Shown: positions 15,959 to 23,132 of the stretch, in pieces
Numbering within the stretch: the first letter of the stretch is position 1
Layout: each line of letters starts with the position of its first letter
Source: Bacteroidota bacterium
Lineage (GTDB): Bacteria; Bacteroidota; Bacteroidia; CAIKAF01
NCBI GenBank assembly: GCA_023432985.1
Contig: JAEZEQ010000048.1
Location: 1 to 23,375 of the forward strand
Direction: 5' to 3'
DNA: 23,375 nt
Made by a program: the position numbers and the translations under genes
Notes under the pieces: model-generated
The model's input: the letters and a program-made list of their open reading frames with translations, nothing else
What the model was told of the DNA's origin: nothing
Database searches by the model: none

Positions 15959-16399
15959 TTAAGCGTTTGCTTCTTTAGCGTTATTAATTAATTTCTCTTT
16001 TACTTCCGCATTAACGGTATCCACTGCCAGGTGAACATGATTCGATCTTTTACGAATACGATGCGCTCTACCTTGAGGTGCCGGCTGAATACGCTTAAGC
16101 ATAGTACCCTCGTCTACACGAAGTTCGGATACGATAAGCTGACTATCTGCAGCACTTAAGCCCGATTTCGCTTCATAATTCGCAATAGCGCTTCTCAATA
16201 ATTTATATAAGCGTGGCGCCGCTTCTTTATTGGTGTGAGCCAATATATCCAATGCTTTATTAACCTCTAAACCACGAATAAGGTCAGCTACCAAACGCAT
16301 TTTACGAGGAGATGTTGGCACATTGCGCAACACAGCCCAATATTTGGTCTTGTTTGCCTCTTTACGTGCATCTGCTGCTATTTTTTTTCTAGCTCCCAT
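15959..16399 (-). CDS. rplV: 50S ribosomal protein L22
   Basis: L22 lines the nascent-peptide exit tunnel. The 146 residues show NVPTSPRKMRLVADLIRGLE (about 26-45) and the tunnel-reaching hairpin with MLKRIQPAPQGRAHRIRKRS (about 98-117), the site of macrolide-resistance changes in other bacteria; no deviation stands out here. N- and C-terminal extensions make it longer than the 110-residue E. coli protein. Gaps are 19 nt to rpsS and 12 nt to rpsC. Confidence 0.99.
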   Translation of the reverse strand: MGARKKIAADARKEANKTKYWAVLRNVPTSPRKMRLVADLIRGLEVNKALDILAHTNKEAAPRLYKLLRSAIANYEAKSGLSAADSQLIVSELRVDEGTMLKRIQPAPQGRAHRIRKRSNHVHLAVDTVNAEVKEKLINNAKEANA

Positions 16400-16418
16400 A
16401 TTGTATTAAAGCCTTAAA

Positions 16419-16688
16419 TTATTTCTTTTTATTTCCTGAATGACCTCTCCATATACGTGTAGGAGCAAATTCACCCAATTTATGTCCAACCATGTTTTCC
16501 GTTACAAATACCGGAATAAATTTGTTCCCATTATGAACGGCAATGGTATGCCCTACAAAATCAGGAAGAATCATCGAAGCACGAGACCATGTTTTAACTA
16601 CTGTCTTTTTGCTTCCTTCATTCATATCGGTCACTCGTTTCATCAACTTATAGTGTACGAATGGTCCTTTTTTTAGTGATCTAGCCAT
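16419..16688 (-). CDS. rpsS: 30S ribosomal protein S19
   Basis: S19 pairs with S13 in the 30S head near A-site tRNA. The 89 residues start MARSLKKGPFVHYKLMKRVT and carry the signature NKFIPVFVTENMVGHKLGEF followed by APTRIWRGHSG. Gaps are 6 nt to rplB and 19 nt to rplV. Confidence 0.99.
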   Translation of the reverse strand: MARSLKKGPFVHYKLMKRVTDMNEGSKKTVVKTWSRASMILPDFVGHTIAVHNGNKFIPVFVTENMVGHKLGEFAPTRIWRGHSGNKKK

Positions 16689-16694
16689 AGTCTA

Positions 16695-17519
16695 TTACTT
16701 CTTACGACGTTCAATGATTAATTTTGAAGTTGGATTTTTCGGTTTACGTGTCTTGTATCCTTTAGCAGGTATACCATTACGCGAACGTGGATGACCACCC
16801 GTTGCACGACCTTCTCCACCACCCATCGGGTGATCAACAGGGTTCATTACAACCGGACGCGTACGAGGACGACGACCAGCCCAACGACTCTTACCGGCTT
16901 TACCTTTTACCAATAGGTTGTGCTCCGAATTACCAACGGAACCAATGGTAGCAATACACTCGATCAATATCATACGTGTCTCACCGGAAGGCAATTTGAT
17001 TACGGCATACTTACCTTCTTTGGCAGCAAGCTGAGCAAAGGTTCCCGCGCTACGCACTATCTGTGCACCACGACCAGGTTTCATTTCTATATTGTGGATA
17101 ATGGTACCCAATGGTATATTCGCCAATGGTAACGCATTCCCAATTTCAATCGGCGCATTTTTGCCGGCCATTATTTTCTGACCAACTTGTAATCCGTTCG
17201 GAGCTAAAATATAACGCTTATCTCCATCCGCATATACTACTAATGCAATATGCGCAGATCTGTTCGGATCATATTCCAAAGATTTTACTACTCCCGGAAT
17301 ATCAAATTTATTACGCTTGAAATCAATGATTCGATATTGTTGCTTATGACCACCACCTACATAACGCATGGTCATCTTTCCGGTATTGTTACGTCCGCCG
17401 GATTTGGATTTTTTAGCAATCAAACTCTTCTCAGGACGAACGGCAGATAAGCCACTGTAGTCTGCTACTACCGCGTGACGGGTTCCTGCTGTAATCGGAT
17501 TTAATTTTCTAACTGCCAT
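16695..17519 (-). CDS. rplB: 50S ribosomal protein L2
   Basis: L2 is needed for subunit association and peptidyl-transferase activity. The 274 residues contain KSGGRNNTGKMTMRYVGGGH, the RNA-binding core (GAQIVRSAGTFAQLAAKEGK) and the C-terminal MNPVDHPMGGGEGRATGGHP, which keeps the functionally critical His of VDHP. Gaps are 5 nt to rplW and 6 nt to rpsS. Confidence 0.99.
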   Translation of the reverse strand: MAVRKLNPITAGTRHAVVADYSGLSAVRPEKSLIAKKSKSGGRNNTGKMTMRYVGGGHKQQYRIIDFKRNKFDIPGVVKSLEYDPNRSAHIALVVYADGDKRYILAPNGLQVGQKIMAGKNAPIEIGNALPLANIPLGTIIHNIEMKPGRGAQIVRSAGTFAQLAAKEGKYAVIKLPSGETRMILIECIATIGSVGNSEHNLLVKGKAGKSRWAGRRPRTRPVVMNPVDHPMGGGEGRATGGHPRSRNGIPAKGYKTRKPKNPTSKLIIERRKK

Positions 17520-17524
17520 ATCCC

Positions 17525-17821
17525 TTAAATATTATTGAATAAATCAATGGTATCTCCTTCACGTACAGATACTACCGCTTTCTTGAAGTGGTTCGTACGA
17601 CCATGTGAAAATCCCGTTTTCGTATATCTTACTTTGGTTTTACCCATGTAGTTCATTGTATTTACAGAAGTAACTTTTACTCCGTATAACTTCTCTACTG
17701 CCTTCTTTATCTCCACTTTGTTGGAATTGAGATTCACTAAAAATCCATAACGATTGAATTTCTCGCCAAGATTCGTAATCTTTTCCGTAACAAGTGCTTT
17801 TATGATTATATTATTTGCCAT
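17525..17821 (-). CDS. rplW: 50S ribosomal protein L23
   Basis: L23 forms the docking site for trigger factor and SRP at the tunnel exit. The 98 residues carry IIKALVTEKITNLGEKFNRY and the conserved NKVEIKKAVEKLYGVKVTSV (about 33-52). Its ATG overlaps the rplD stop by one base (TAATG), so translation is likely coupled. Confidence 0.98.
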   Translation of the reverse strand: MANNIIIKALVTEKITNLGEKFNRYGFLVNLNSNKVEIKKAVEKLYGVKVTSVNTMNYMGKTKVRYTKTGFSHGRTNHFKKAVVSVREGDTIDLFNNI

Positions 17822-18453
17822 TATTTCGCAATTAATAGTTCTTCAATTTTTGAAAGTGATCCTTCAGCAACCACAACTCTGTCCGCATTAATAACCGAAT
17901 AGGTGTTCAAATCTAATGGAGTTACCACTTTTGCACCTTTAAAGTTACGTGCAGATAATACCACGTTTTGATCGTTTTCCGGAATTATCCACAATGTCTT
18001 GCTATTATCGAAACCGAAGTTTTTCAATACACTGCGGAATTCTTTCGCTTTTGGTCCGGCAAAGCTTACTGTATCTACTACAGTAATCTGTCCACCCATT
18101 GCTTTTGCACTTAGTGCTGAACGACGAGCCAATTGCTTTAGTTTACGATTCAATTTAAACCCATAATTGCGGGGACGGGGACCAAATATACGGCCACCAC
18201 CACGAACAATCGGAGATTTATATGAACCACGACGAGCTCCACCCGTACCTTTTTGACGGAAAGCTTTTTTGGTTGTACGTGCAATCTCAGCTCTCTCTTT
18301 TGCTTTATGGGTACCCTGACGTTGATTCGCCAAATACTGTTTTACATCAAGATAAACGGCATGCTCGTTCGGCTCTATTCCAAACACCTCTTTTGCTAAG
18401 GTGATTTTCTTGCCGGTCTCTTTTCCTTGTATGTTATATATTGACAGTTCCAT
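17821..18453 (-). CDS. rplD: 50S ribosomal protein L4
   Basis: L4 has a globular domain on the 50S surface and a long loop in the exit tunnel; in E. coli it represses the S10 operon. I start at ATG 18453 (MELSIYNIQGKETGKK), 210 residues; a non-ATG start four codons upstream would overlap rplC. The tunnel loop is the basic segment QKGTGGARRGSYKSPIVRGG (about 72-91). It follows rplC with a single-base gap and overlaps rplW by one base. Confidence 0.98.
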   Translation of the reverse strand: MELSIYNIQGKETGKKITLAKEVFGIEPNEHAVYLDVKQYLANQRQGTHKAKERAEIARTTKKAFRQKGTGGARRGSYKSPIVRGGGRIFGPRPRNYGFKLNRKLKQLARRSALSAKAMGGQITVVDTVSFAGPKAKEFRSVLKNFGFDNSKTLWIIPENDQNVVLSARNFKGAKVVTPLDLNTYSVINADRVVVAEGSLSKIEELLIAK

Positions 18454-18454
18454 C

Positions 18455-19072
18455 TTACTTCTCAATTATTACGTAGCCACCCTTAGGACCGGGAACAGCT
18501 CCTTTTAATACTAAAATATTTTTCTCAGGATATACAGCCAATACTTCAAGATTCTGTGTTTTTACACGCTCACCTCCCATACGACCCGCCATACGCATTC
18601 CCTTGAATACGCGTGAAGGCCATGAAGATGCACCCAAAGATCCGGGAGCACGCATACGATTGTGCTGACCGTGTGTGGCCATACCAACCCCGCTAAAGCC
18701 GTGACGCTTTACAACACCCTGGAAACCTTTACCCTTTGACGTACCTACTACATCAACGTAGTCTCCTACCTGAAATAATTCTACTGTAACTTGCTCACCA
18801 AGCTCTTTTGATTCCTCGAAATACTTGAATTCTACAAGCTTCGATTTAGGTGTAGTACCGGCTTTCTGAAAGTGACCTTTCAACGCCTTTGTGGTGTTTT
18901 TTTCCTTCTTCTCTCCGAAGGCCAACTGAATGGAATCATATCCCTCTTTGTCAGTAGTCTTAACCTGAGTCACCACATTCGGTGTAGCCTCAACTACTGT
19001 ACAGGCAATATTTTTACCCTCTTCAGAAAAAATGCTGGTCATTCCGACCTTTTTTCCAATTATACCTGACAT
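18455..19072 (-). CDS. rplC: 50S ribosomal protein L3
   Basis: L3 is an early assembly protein reaching toward the peptidyl-transferase centre. The 205 residues begin MSGIIGKKVGMTSIFSEEGK and contain GTSKGKGFQGVVKRHGFSGV and RMAGRMGGERVKTQNLEVLA, both family signatures. It is separated from rpsJ by the largest gap in the cluster (82 nt), which contains a small hairpin, and runs into rplD with one base between stop and start. Confidence 0.99.
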   Translation of the reverse strand: MSGIIGKKVGMTSIFSEEGKNIACTVVEATPNVVTQVKTTDKEGYDSIQLAFGEKKEKNTTKALKGHFQKAGTTPKSKLVEFKYFEESKELGEQVTVELFQVGDYVDVVGTSKGKGFQGVVKRHGFSGVGMATHGQHNRMRAPGSLGASSWPSRVFKGMRMAGRMGGERVKTQNLEVLAVYPEKNILVLKGAVPGPKGGYVIIEK

Positions 19073-19097
19073 ATTTCTATCATTTTTGCAGCGGAAC

Positions 19098-19116
19098 AGT
19101 GCTCATTCGAGCCACT
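19098..19116 (-). promoter_or_regulatory. Small hairpin in the rpsJ-rplC gap, possible regulatory leader
   Basis: The 82-nt gap holds a 7-bp stem with one bulged base (on the plus strand AGT-GCTC pairing with GAGC-ACT) closed by a 4-nt loop, about 26 nt before the rplC ATG. TGCA copies flank it at 19087-19090 and 19122-19125 and could extend the structure. No T-run follows, so it is not a terminator. A role in r-protein feedback or in translation of rplC is inference. Confidence 0.35.
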
Positions 19117-19154
19117 ACTCTTGCAGTTTATACTATGTAATGTTCAAACTATTT

Positions 19155-19466
19155 TTATCCTACCACTTTGATCTCTACCTCTACTCCACTTGGCAATTCA
19201 AGCTTCATTAAGGCGTCAATCGTCTTGGCTGATGAACTGTATATATCCAATAATCTCTTATGAGACGACAATTGGAACTGCTCACGCGCCTTCTTGTTTA
19301 CGTGTGGAGAACGCAACACGGTGAAAATTCTTTTGTGACTTGGTAATGGAATTGGTCCATTTACTATAGCACCGGTTGACTTCACAGTCTTCACAATCTT
19401 CTCAGCAGATTTGTCTACCAAGTTATGATCGTAAGACTTTAGTTTGATACGTATCTTCTGACTCAT
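19155..19466 (-). CDS. rpsJ: 30S ribosomal protein S10
   Basis: S10 acts in the 30S head and, as NusE, in transcription antitermination. The 103-residue product (MSQKIRIKLKSYDHNLVDKS, GPIPLPSHKRIFTVLRSPHV, HKRLLDIYSSSAKTIDALMK) matches the family end to end. It is the first gene of the cluster here: a promoter lies 47 nt upstream of its ATG and the next gene upstream is hppA, not fusA or tuf. Confidence 0.99.
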   Translation of the reverse strand: MSQKIRIKLKSYDHNLVDKSAEKIVKTVKSTGAIVNGPIPLPSHKRIFTVLRSPHVNKKAREQFQLSSHKRLLDIYSSSAKTIDALMKLELPSGVEVEIKVVG

Positions 19467-19512
19467 TTCTATATAAGAACTTTAATGTTTACCCCTTTTA
19501 TTTTTGGGATTG

Positions 19513-19544
19513 CAAAGGTGCGAACTATTTTTTAATTATCCAAA
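19513..19544 (-). promoter_or_regulatory. Promoter of the S10-spc-alpha operon
   Basis: On the minus strand TTTG (19541-19544), a 20-nt spacer and CACCTTTG (19513-19520) fit the Bacteroidota sigma consensus TTTG-N19/20-TAnnTTTG with one mismatch (C for the first T). The expected start site is near 19506, giving a leader of only about 40 nt, too short for a large E. coli-type S10 leader. Confidence 0.75.
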
Positions 19545-19616
19545 CCCTATTGTTAAAAAAAATATTACTTTTTCTTATCCAATCTCTGCAACCCCTGTGT
19601 TTATAATTGTTTCCGA

Positions 19617-21851
19617 CTATTCAGCCGCATTGTGATTTGTGTGCATTTCTACCATCTCCACTCCATTTGCAGGCGCTTTTTCACTATGTGTAGCTACACC
19701 TTTTCCTAATATAGGCGCAATTACTAATCCTACTAGACAGGTCAATTTAATTAATATGTTCATGGAAGGACCACTGGTATCTTTGAATGGATCACCCACC
19801 GTATCACCGGTTACCGCCGCTTTATGAGGCTCTGATCCCTTATAATAGGTCTGACCTTCTATCTCAACACCTTTTTCAAATGATTTCTTGGCATTGTCCC
19901 AAGCACCACCCGCATTGTTCTGAAATAAAGCCCATAATACTCCGCTTACACATACTCCGGCCATATATGCTCCTAATGCTTCCGCTCCCATTACAAATCC
20001 GATTATTATCGGAGAAATTATGGTTATAGCTCCGGGTAACATCATTTCTCTCAAAGCCGCTTTTGTAGAAATCTCTACACATTTTCCGTATTCAGGTTTT
20101 CCGGTTCCTTCCATTATGCCCGGTATCTCACGGAACTGACGTCTTACCTCGTTTACCATATCCATGGCTGCTTTTCCAACCGAACTCATCGCTAAGGCCG
20201 AGAATACAACCGGAACCATACCGCCTATAAATAAGGCCGCTAATACATCTGCTTTAAATATATTGATACCATCTATACCCGTAAAGGTTACATAGGCCGC
20301 AAATAAAGCCAAAGCTGTTAATGCCGCTGATGCAATCGCAAATCCTTTTCCAATTGCTGCGGTTGTATTTCCTACGGAATCTAATACGTCTGTCTTCTCT
20401 CTCACCTCTTTTGGCAATTCACTCATCTCTGCAATACCACCCGCATTATCGGCAATGGGACCAAAAGCATCGATGGCTAATTGCATAGCCGTAGTAGCCA
20501 TCATCGCTGAAGCAGCTATGGATACTCCGTAAAATCCGGCCAGGGTATAAGAACCCCAAATGGCTCCGGCAAATAATAATATAGGCATAAAGGTACTCAT
20601 CATCCCTAAGGATAACCCGGCTATTATATTGGTCGCAGCACCCGTACCCGATTTCTCGATTACACTGTTTACCGGCTTCTTACCCATTGCTGTATAATAT
20701 TCGGTTATATAGGAAATAACTCCACCTACTAATAAGCCCACAATAACAGCTCCGAATACACGTAGCGAACTAATTTCTTTTACCCCTTCTCCGAAGAAGC
20801 TCATTTGCATAGTCTCGGGCAACATCCATTTTATTACGATAAAGGAACTTACTAAAGTCAACGCTATGGATACCCAGTTGCCCAAATTCAATGCGCCTTG
20901 TACTTTTGATTCTCCAGCTTGTGCATCTTTTACTTTTACAAACATGAAACCGATTAAAGAAAATACGATTCCTAATCCGGCTATCATTATGGGTAGTAAA
21001 ATCGGTCCTATGCCACCGAATGTATCTTGGATGCTTCCACCCATGTCTTTTATTACATAATTACCCAATACCATCGCAGCTAAAACGGTCGCTACATAAG
21101 AACCAAATAAGTCGGCTCCCATACCCGCTACATCACCTACGTTATCACCAACGTTATCGGCAATAGTGGCCGGATTACGCGGATCATCTTCGGGAATTCC
21201 CGCTTCTACTTTTCCTACTAAATCGGCGCCAACATCCGCAGCTTTGGTATAAATACCTCCACCTACGCGCGCAAATAAGGCTATGGATTCAGCTCCTAAT
21301 GAGAAACCGGCTAAGGCTTCTAATACCATGGTCATATCTCCGGTAGAAGTCCACTCTCCGCCCATAAACCAAGTATATAATAAGGCAAATAACATGCTTA
21401 ATCCCAATACGGCCAATCCGGCTACGCCCATCCCCATTACGGTTCCGCCCGTAAAGGATACTTTTAAGGCTTGAGCCAATGAAGTTTTGGCAGCCTCTGT
21501 AGTACGCACGTTGGCTTTGGTTGCCACTTTCATCCCGATATATCCGGCTGAAGCACTGAATATGGCACCCATAATAAAAGCAACTACTATAAACCAGTGA
21601 CTATGTTCTGCTTTTATAGCCGGAACGGTGGATATTACGCCCAATAATATGCCGGCGATCACCACAAAAATGGCTAATACGCGATACTCGGCTTTCAAAA
21701 ATGCCATAGCACCGTCTGCAATAGCATTCGAAATGCCCTGCATCTTCTCACTTCCTGCACTTTGTTTGTTTACCCAACCAAATTTGATAATGGTATATAG
21801 CAATGCCAATACCCCAAATCCCGGTAAAATATAAATCAGATTTTGTCCCAT
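19617..21851 (-). CDS. hppA: Membrane-bound K+-dependent ion-pumping pyrophosphatase
   Basis: The enzyme couples hydrolysis of pyrophosphate to pumping of H+ or Na+ across the membrane. The 744-residue protein has about 16 hydrophobic segments and the full substrate site: DVGADLVGKVEAGIPEDDPR (about 206-225), the acidic ATIADNVGDNVGDVAGMGAD (about 228-247) and DAFGPIADNAGG (461-472). In GNTTAAIGKG (494-503) the position that is Lys in K+-independent enzymes is Ala, which marks the K+-dependent subfamily; H+ versus Na+ specificity cannot be settled by eye. It has its own promoter and ends 150 bp before rpsJ on the same strand, without a clear terminator hairpin between them, so some read-through into the ribosomal operon is possible. 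Confidence 0.97.
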   Translation of the reverse strand: MGQNLIYILPGFGVLALLYTIIKFGWVNKQSAGSEKMQGISNAIADGAMAFLKAEYRVLAIFVVIAGILLGVISTVPAIKAEHSHWFIVVAFIMGAIFSASAGYIGMKVATKANVRTTEAAKTSLAQALKVSFTGGTVMGMGVAGLAVLGLSMLFALLYTWFMGGEWTSTGDMTMVLEALAGFSLGAESIALFARVGGGIYTKAADVGADLVGKVEAGIPEDDPRNPATIADNVGDNVGDVAGMGADLFGSYVATVLAAMVLGNYVIKDMGGSIQDTFGGIGPILLPIMIAGLGIVFSLIGFMFVKVKDAQAGESKVQGALNLGNWVSIALTLVSSFIVIKWMLPETMQMSFFGEGVKEISSLRVFGAVIVGLLVGGVISYITEYYTAMGKKPVNSVIEKSGTGAATNIIAGLSLGMMSTFMPILLFAGAIWGSYTLAGFYGVSIAASAMMATTAMQLAIDAFGPIADNAGGIAEMSELPKEVREKTDVLDSVGNTTAAIGKGFAIASAALTALALFAAYVTFTGIDGINIFKADVLAALFIGGMVPVVFSALAMSSVGKAAMDMVNEVRRQFREIPGIMEGTGKPEYGKCVEISTKAALREMMLPGAITIISPIIIGFVMGAEALGAYMAGVCVSGVLWALFQNNAGGAWDNAKKSFEKGVEIEGQTYYKGSEPHKAAVTGDTVGDPFKDTSGPSMNILIKLTCLVGLVIAPILGKGVATHSEKAPANGVEMVEMHTNHNAAE

Positions 21852-21904
21852 AATGTATGTGTTAATCGTTTATTTATTTTTATTCTTCTTATTCCAAAGG
21901 GGAG

Positions 21905-21935
21905 CAAAAGTAATTGTTTATCGCATTTTTACAAA
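21905..21935 (-). promoter_or_regulatory. Promoter of hppA
   Basis: On the minus strand TTTG (21932-21935), a 19-nt spacer and TACTTTTG (21905-21912) match the Bacteroidota consensus TTTG-N19-TAnnTTTG exactly. The ATG of hppA lies about 53 nt downstream of the second box. Confidence 0.85.
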
Positions 21936-22029
21936 ATCATTTTAACGAATCGCTGTTTTTATGGAATTTAATTTGAGTAAACCCTAGTGCGAACAAAGGA
22001 TTGAAGGTGTGCAAGCACAGGGCTGTATT

Positions 22030-22058
22030 GGAACTTCGGTATCTAAAAGCCAAGTTCC
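22030..22058. promoter_or_regulatory. Inverted repeat upstream of the ATL gene
   Basis: GGAACTT (22030-22036) and AAGTTCC (22052-22058) form a perfect 7-bp inverted repeat with a 15-nt spacer; allowing one bulge, two more pairs (GG/CC) extend it. It lies 31 nt before the ATG at 22090, so it could be an operator or a leader hairpin. No good promoter match could be placed around it. Confidence 0.35.
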
Positions 22059-22089
22059 TTTGCAATTTTTCTTATTTTGCAGCTGCTTT

Positions 22090-22422
22090 ATGGACGAACT
22101 TTCTTTTTTTGATATGGTTTATCAGGTGGTGCGATTAATTCCCAAAGGAAGGGTCAGCTCCTATGGCGCCATTGCCCGTTATCTTGGCACGCCTCGAAGT
22201 AGCCGTATGGTTGGTTGGGCCCTTAATCAATGCCACCACGTAGACCCTCCCGTACCCGCGCATCGTGTGCTCAACCGCATGGGTATGCTCAGCGGTAAAG
22301 CCCATTTCCCAAATGGAAATATGCAAAGCCTCCTCGAAGCAGAAGATATACGCATAGAAAATGATCAGGTCCAAGATTTCGATACTATTTTCTGGGATCC
22401 GAATAAGGAACTCAAGCTCTGA
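22090..22422 (+). CDS. Alkyltransferase-like (ATL) DNA damage-recognition protein
   Basis: The 110-residue product is the DNA-binding domain of the O6-alkylguanine-DNA alkyltransferase family. The active-site motif PCHRV is PAHRV here (Pro56-Ala57-His58-Arg59-Val60), so the methyl-accepting Cys is missing and the protein cannot be an alkyltransferase. Tyr25 (SSYGAIA) and the Arg finger Arg39 (SSRMVG), used for base flipping, are kept. Known ATL proteins bind O6-alkylguanine and bring in nucleotide excision repair; that role is inferred from the family. I use ATG 22090 (MDELSFFDMVYQVV) because the upstream extension has no family match. It is divergent from hppA and followed by its own terminator. 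Confidence 0.92.
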   Translation: MDELSFFDMVYQVVRLIPKGRVSSYGAIARYLGTPRSSRMVGWALNQCHHVDPPVPAHRVLNRMGMLSGKAHFPNGNMQSLLEAEDIRIENDQVQDFDTIFWDPNKELKL

Positions 22423-22426
22423 AAAT

Positions 22427-22464
22427 AAAAAAGTCCACTTTCGTAATGGGACTTTTCTTTTGTT
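22427..22464 (+). terminator. Intrinsic terminator after the ATL gene
   Basis: AAAAGTCC (22429-22436) pairs with GGACTTTT (22449-22456) around a 12-nt loop, preceded by an A-run and followed by CTTTTG. It starts 5 nt after the ATL stop codon. Confidence 0.8.
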
Positions 22465-22493
22465 TTGCAAAAAAATCAAATACGAAAGGATGA

Positions 22494-22523
22494 CAACGCA
22501 GCGCGGTGCAGCAGAAATTATTA
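22494..22523. repeat. Truncated 3' fragment of the hairpin repeat
   Basis: CAACGCAGCGCGG (22494-22506) and the following GCAGCAGAAAT (22509-22519) match the 3' end of the full copy at 23009-23130, with one base change between them and divergence after GAAAT. No 5' part of a unit is present, so this is a remnant. Confidence 0.7.
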
Positions 22524-22574
22524 AAAAAAACGCCTACTCTTTATATTTCCAATAAGCCTAGAATATAAGGTGGT

Positions 22575-22693
22575 AAAATGATTTCTGCGAAGCAGTTCGA
22601 GGCGGAGTGCAGACGAAGTGAAGGAGCGTACTTCCTGTACGTGACTGAGTTGAGACAAACTCCAACGAAGAAATGCGCAGCAGAAATGATTTT
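22575..22693. repeat. Hairpin repeat, full copy 1 (119 nt)
   Basis: The ends form an inverted repeat: AAAATGATTTCTGC (22575-22588) against GCAGAAATGATTTT (22680-22693), 13 of 14 paired. Inside are a 5-bp hairpin CGTAC-TTCCT-GTACG (22627-22641) and GAGTT-gagaca-AACTC (22647-22662). The GCAA-capped hairpin found in copies 2 and 3 is degenerate here. Its last 74 nt (22620-22693) match the half copy that follows at 67 of 74 positions. Confidence 0.85.
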
Positions 22694-22696
22694 AAC

Positions 22697-22770
22697 GAAG
22701 GAGCGTACGAATGGTACGTGACTGAGTTGAGACAAGCTCCAACGAAGAAATGCGCAGCATAAATGATTTT
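22697..22770. repeat. Hairpin repeat, half copy A (74 nt)
   Basis: This is a tandem copy, offset by 77 nt, of the 3' part of full copy 1. It keeps CGTAC-GAATG-GTACG (22704-22718) and GAGTT-gagaca-AGCTC (22724-22739); the fourth pair of the second stem is a T.G wobble. The 5' arm, including the left terminal inverted repeat, is absent. Confidence 0.85.
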
Positions 22771-22783
22771 AAGCAAAAATATT

Positions 22784-22813
22784 ATGATGTTTAATGCGAT
22801 GCAGTAGCCATAG
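22784..22813. repeat. 30-nt direct repeat, first copy
   Basis: The 30 nt starting ATGATGTTTAATGCGATG are repeated at 23346-23375 with one difference (TAGCC versus TACCC). In both places the sequence follows a hairpin repeat. Here it runs on into GGCCGGGGTGC and a seven-T run at 22824-22830. Confidence 0.85.
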
Positions 22814-22833
22814 GCCGGGGTGCTTTTTTTAAA

Positions 22834-22854
22834 TTTGAATTTTGAGTATTCAAA
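22834..22854. repeat. AT-rich stem-loop
   Basis: TTTGAAT (22834-22840) pairs perfectly with ATTCAAA (22848-22854) around a 7-nt loop. GGGGT at 22817-22821 and ACCCC at 22854-22858 are also complementary and could form an alternative outer stem. Role unknown. Confidence 0.5.
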
Positions 22855-22873
22855 CCCCTCCGGTCTTCGACCA

Positions 22874-22893
22874 CCTCCCCTTGGCCGGGGAGG
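22874..22893. repeat. GC-rich stem-loop
   Basis: CCTCCCC (22874-22880) pairs perfectly with GGGGAGG (22887-22893) around loop TTGGCC. Its GC content stands out against the AT-rich flanks. Short CCTCCCC/GGGGAGG palindromes are common as dispersed repeats in bacterial genomes; only one copy is in this window. Confidence 0.55.
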
Positions 22894-22952
22894 AGCTGTA
22901 TAGTGCACACAGTTTACTCCCCTTCTCCTTTCTTTAGGTACATATATCCTGC

Positions 22953-22984
22953 ACAAAAAAATGGGATTATTTTCCCATTTTTTT
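22953..22984. terminator. Bidirectional terminator-like hairpin without an adjacent gene
   Basis: AAAAAATGGGA pairs with TCCCATTTTTT across 22955-22982 with a loop of about 6 nt, flanked by an A-run and a T-run. No coding gene ends nearby on either strand within the window, so it may end a non-coding transcript or a gene entering from beyond 23375. Confidence 0.65.
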
Positions 22985-23008
22985 CAAATAAACCCATTCA
23001 GATTGGGT

Positions 23009-23130
23009 AAAAATCATTTCTGCAAGCCGCCGCAAGGCGGAGTGAAAAAGTAAGGAGGGAGCGTACTAAAGGTACGTGACCGACGCACTTTTTTGCTCCA
23101 ACGCAGCGCGGCGCAGCAGAAATGATTTTT
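23009..23130. repeat. Hairpin repeat, full copy 2 (122 nt)
   Basis: The terminal inverted repeat is perfect over 15 bp: AAAAATCATTTCTGC (23009-23023) and GCAGAAATGATTTTT (23116-23130). Inside are a GNRA-type hairpin CCGCC-GCAA-GGCGG (23027-23040), an arm AAAAAGT/ACTTTTT (23045-23051 with 23087-23093) and, within that arm, CGTAC-TAAAG-GTACG (23062-23076). The best-formed copy in the window. Confidence 0.9.
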
Positions 23131-23132
23131 AC

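Noticed and set aside
22009..22089. Upstream start of the ATL gene at 22009
   Set aside because: The 27 extra residues are not homologous to the family and would place the inverted repeat at 22030-22058 in coding sequence.
22541..22735. 64-codon minus-strand frame in the first repeat block
   Set aside because: Entirely inside repeat copies 1 and A; open only because the repeat has no stop in this frame.
22830..22837. TAAATTTG as a promoter box in the island
   Set aside because: It matches the -7 consensus but no TTTG lies 19-20 nt upstream; such isolated matches are expected by chance in AT-rich DNA.
22558..22956. 132-codon minus-strand reading frame across the repeat island
   Set aside because: It runs through copies of the hairpin repeat and the GC-rich stem-loop, and its sequence reflects those repeats (the same residue strings recur). 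It has no family resemblance and its composition is unlike the genes nearby.
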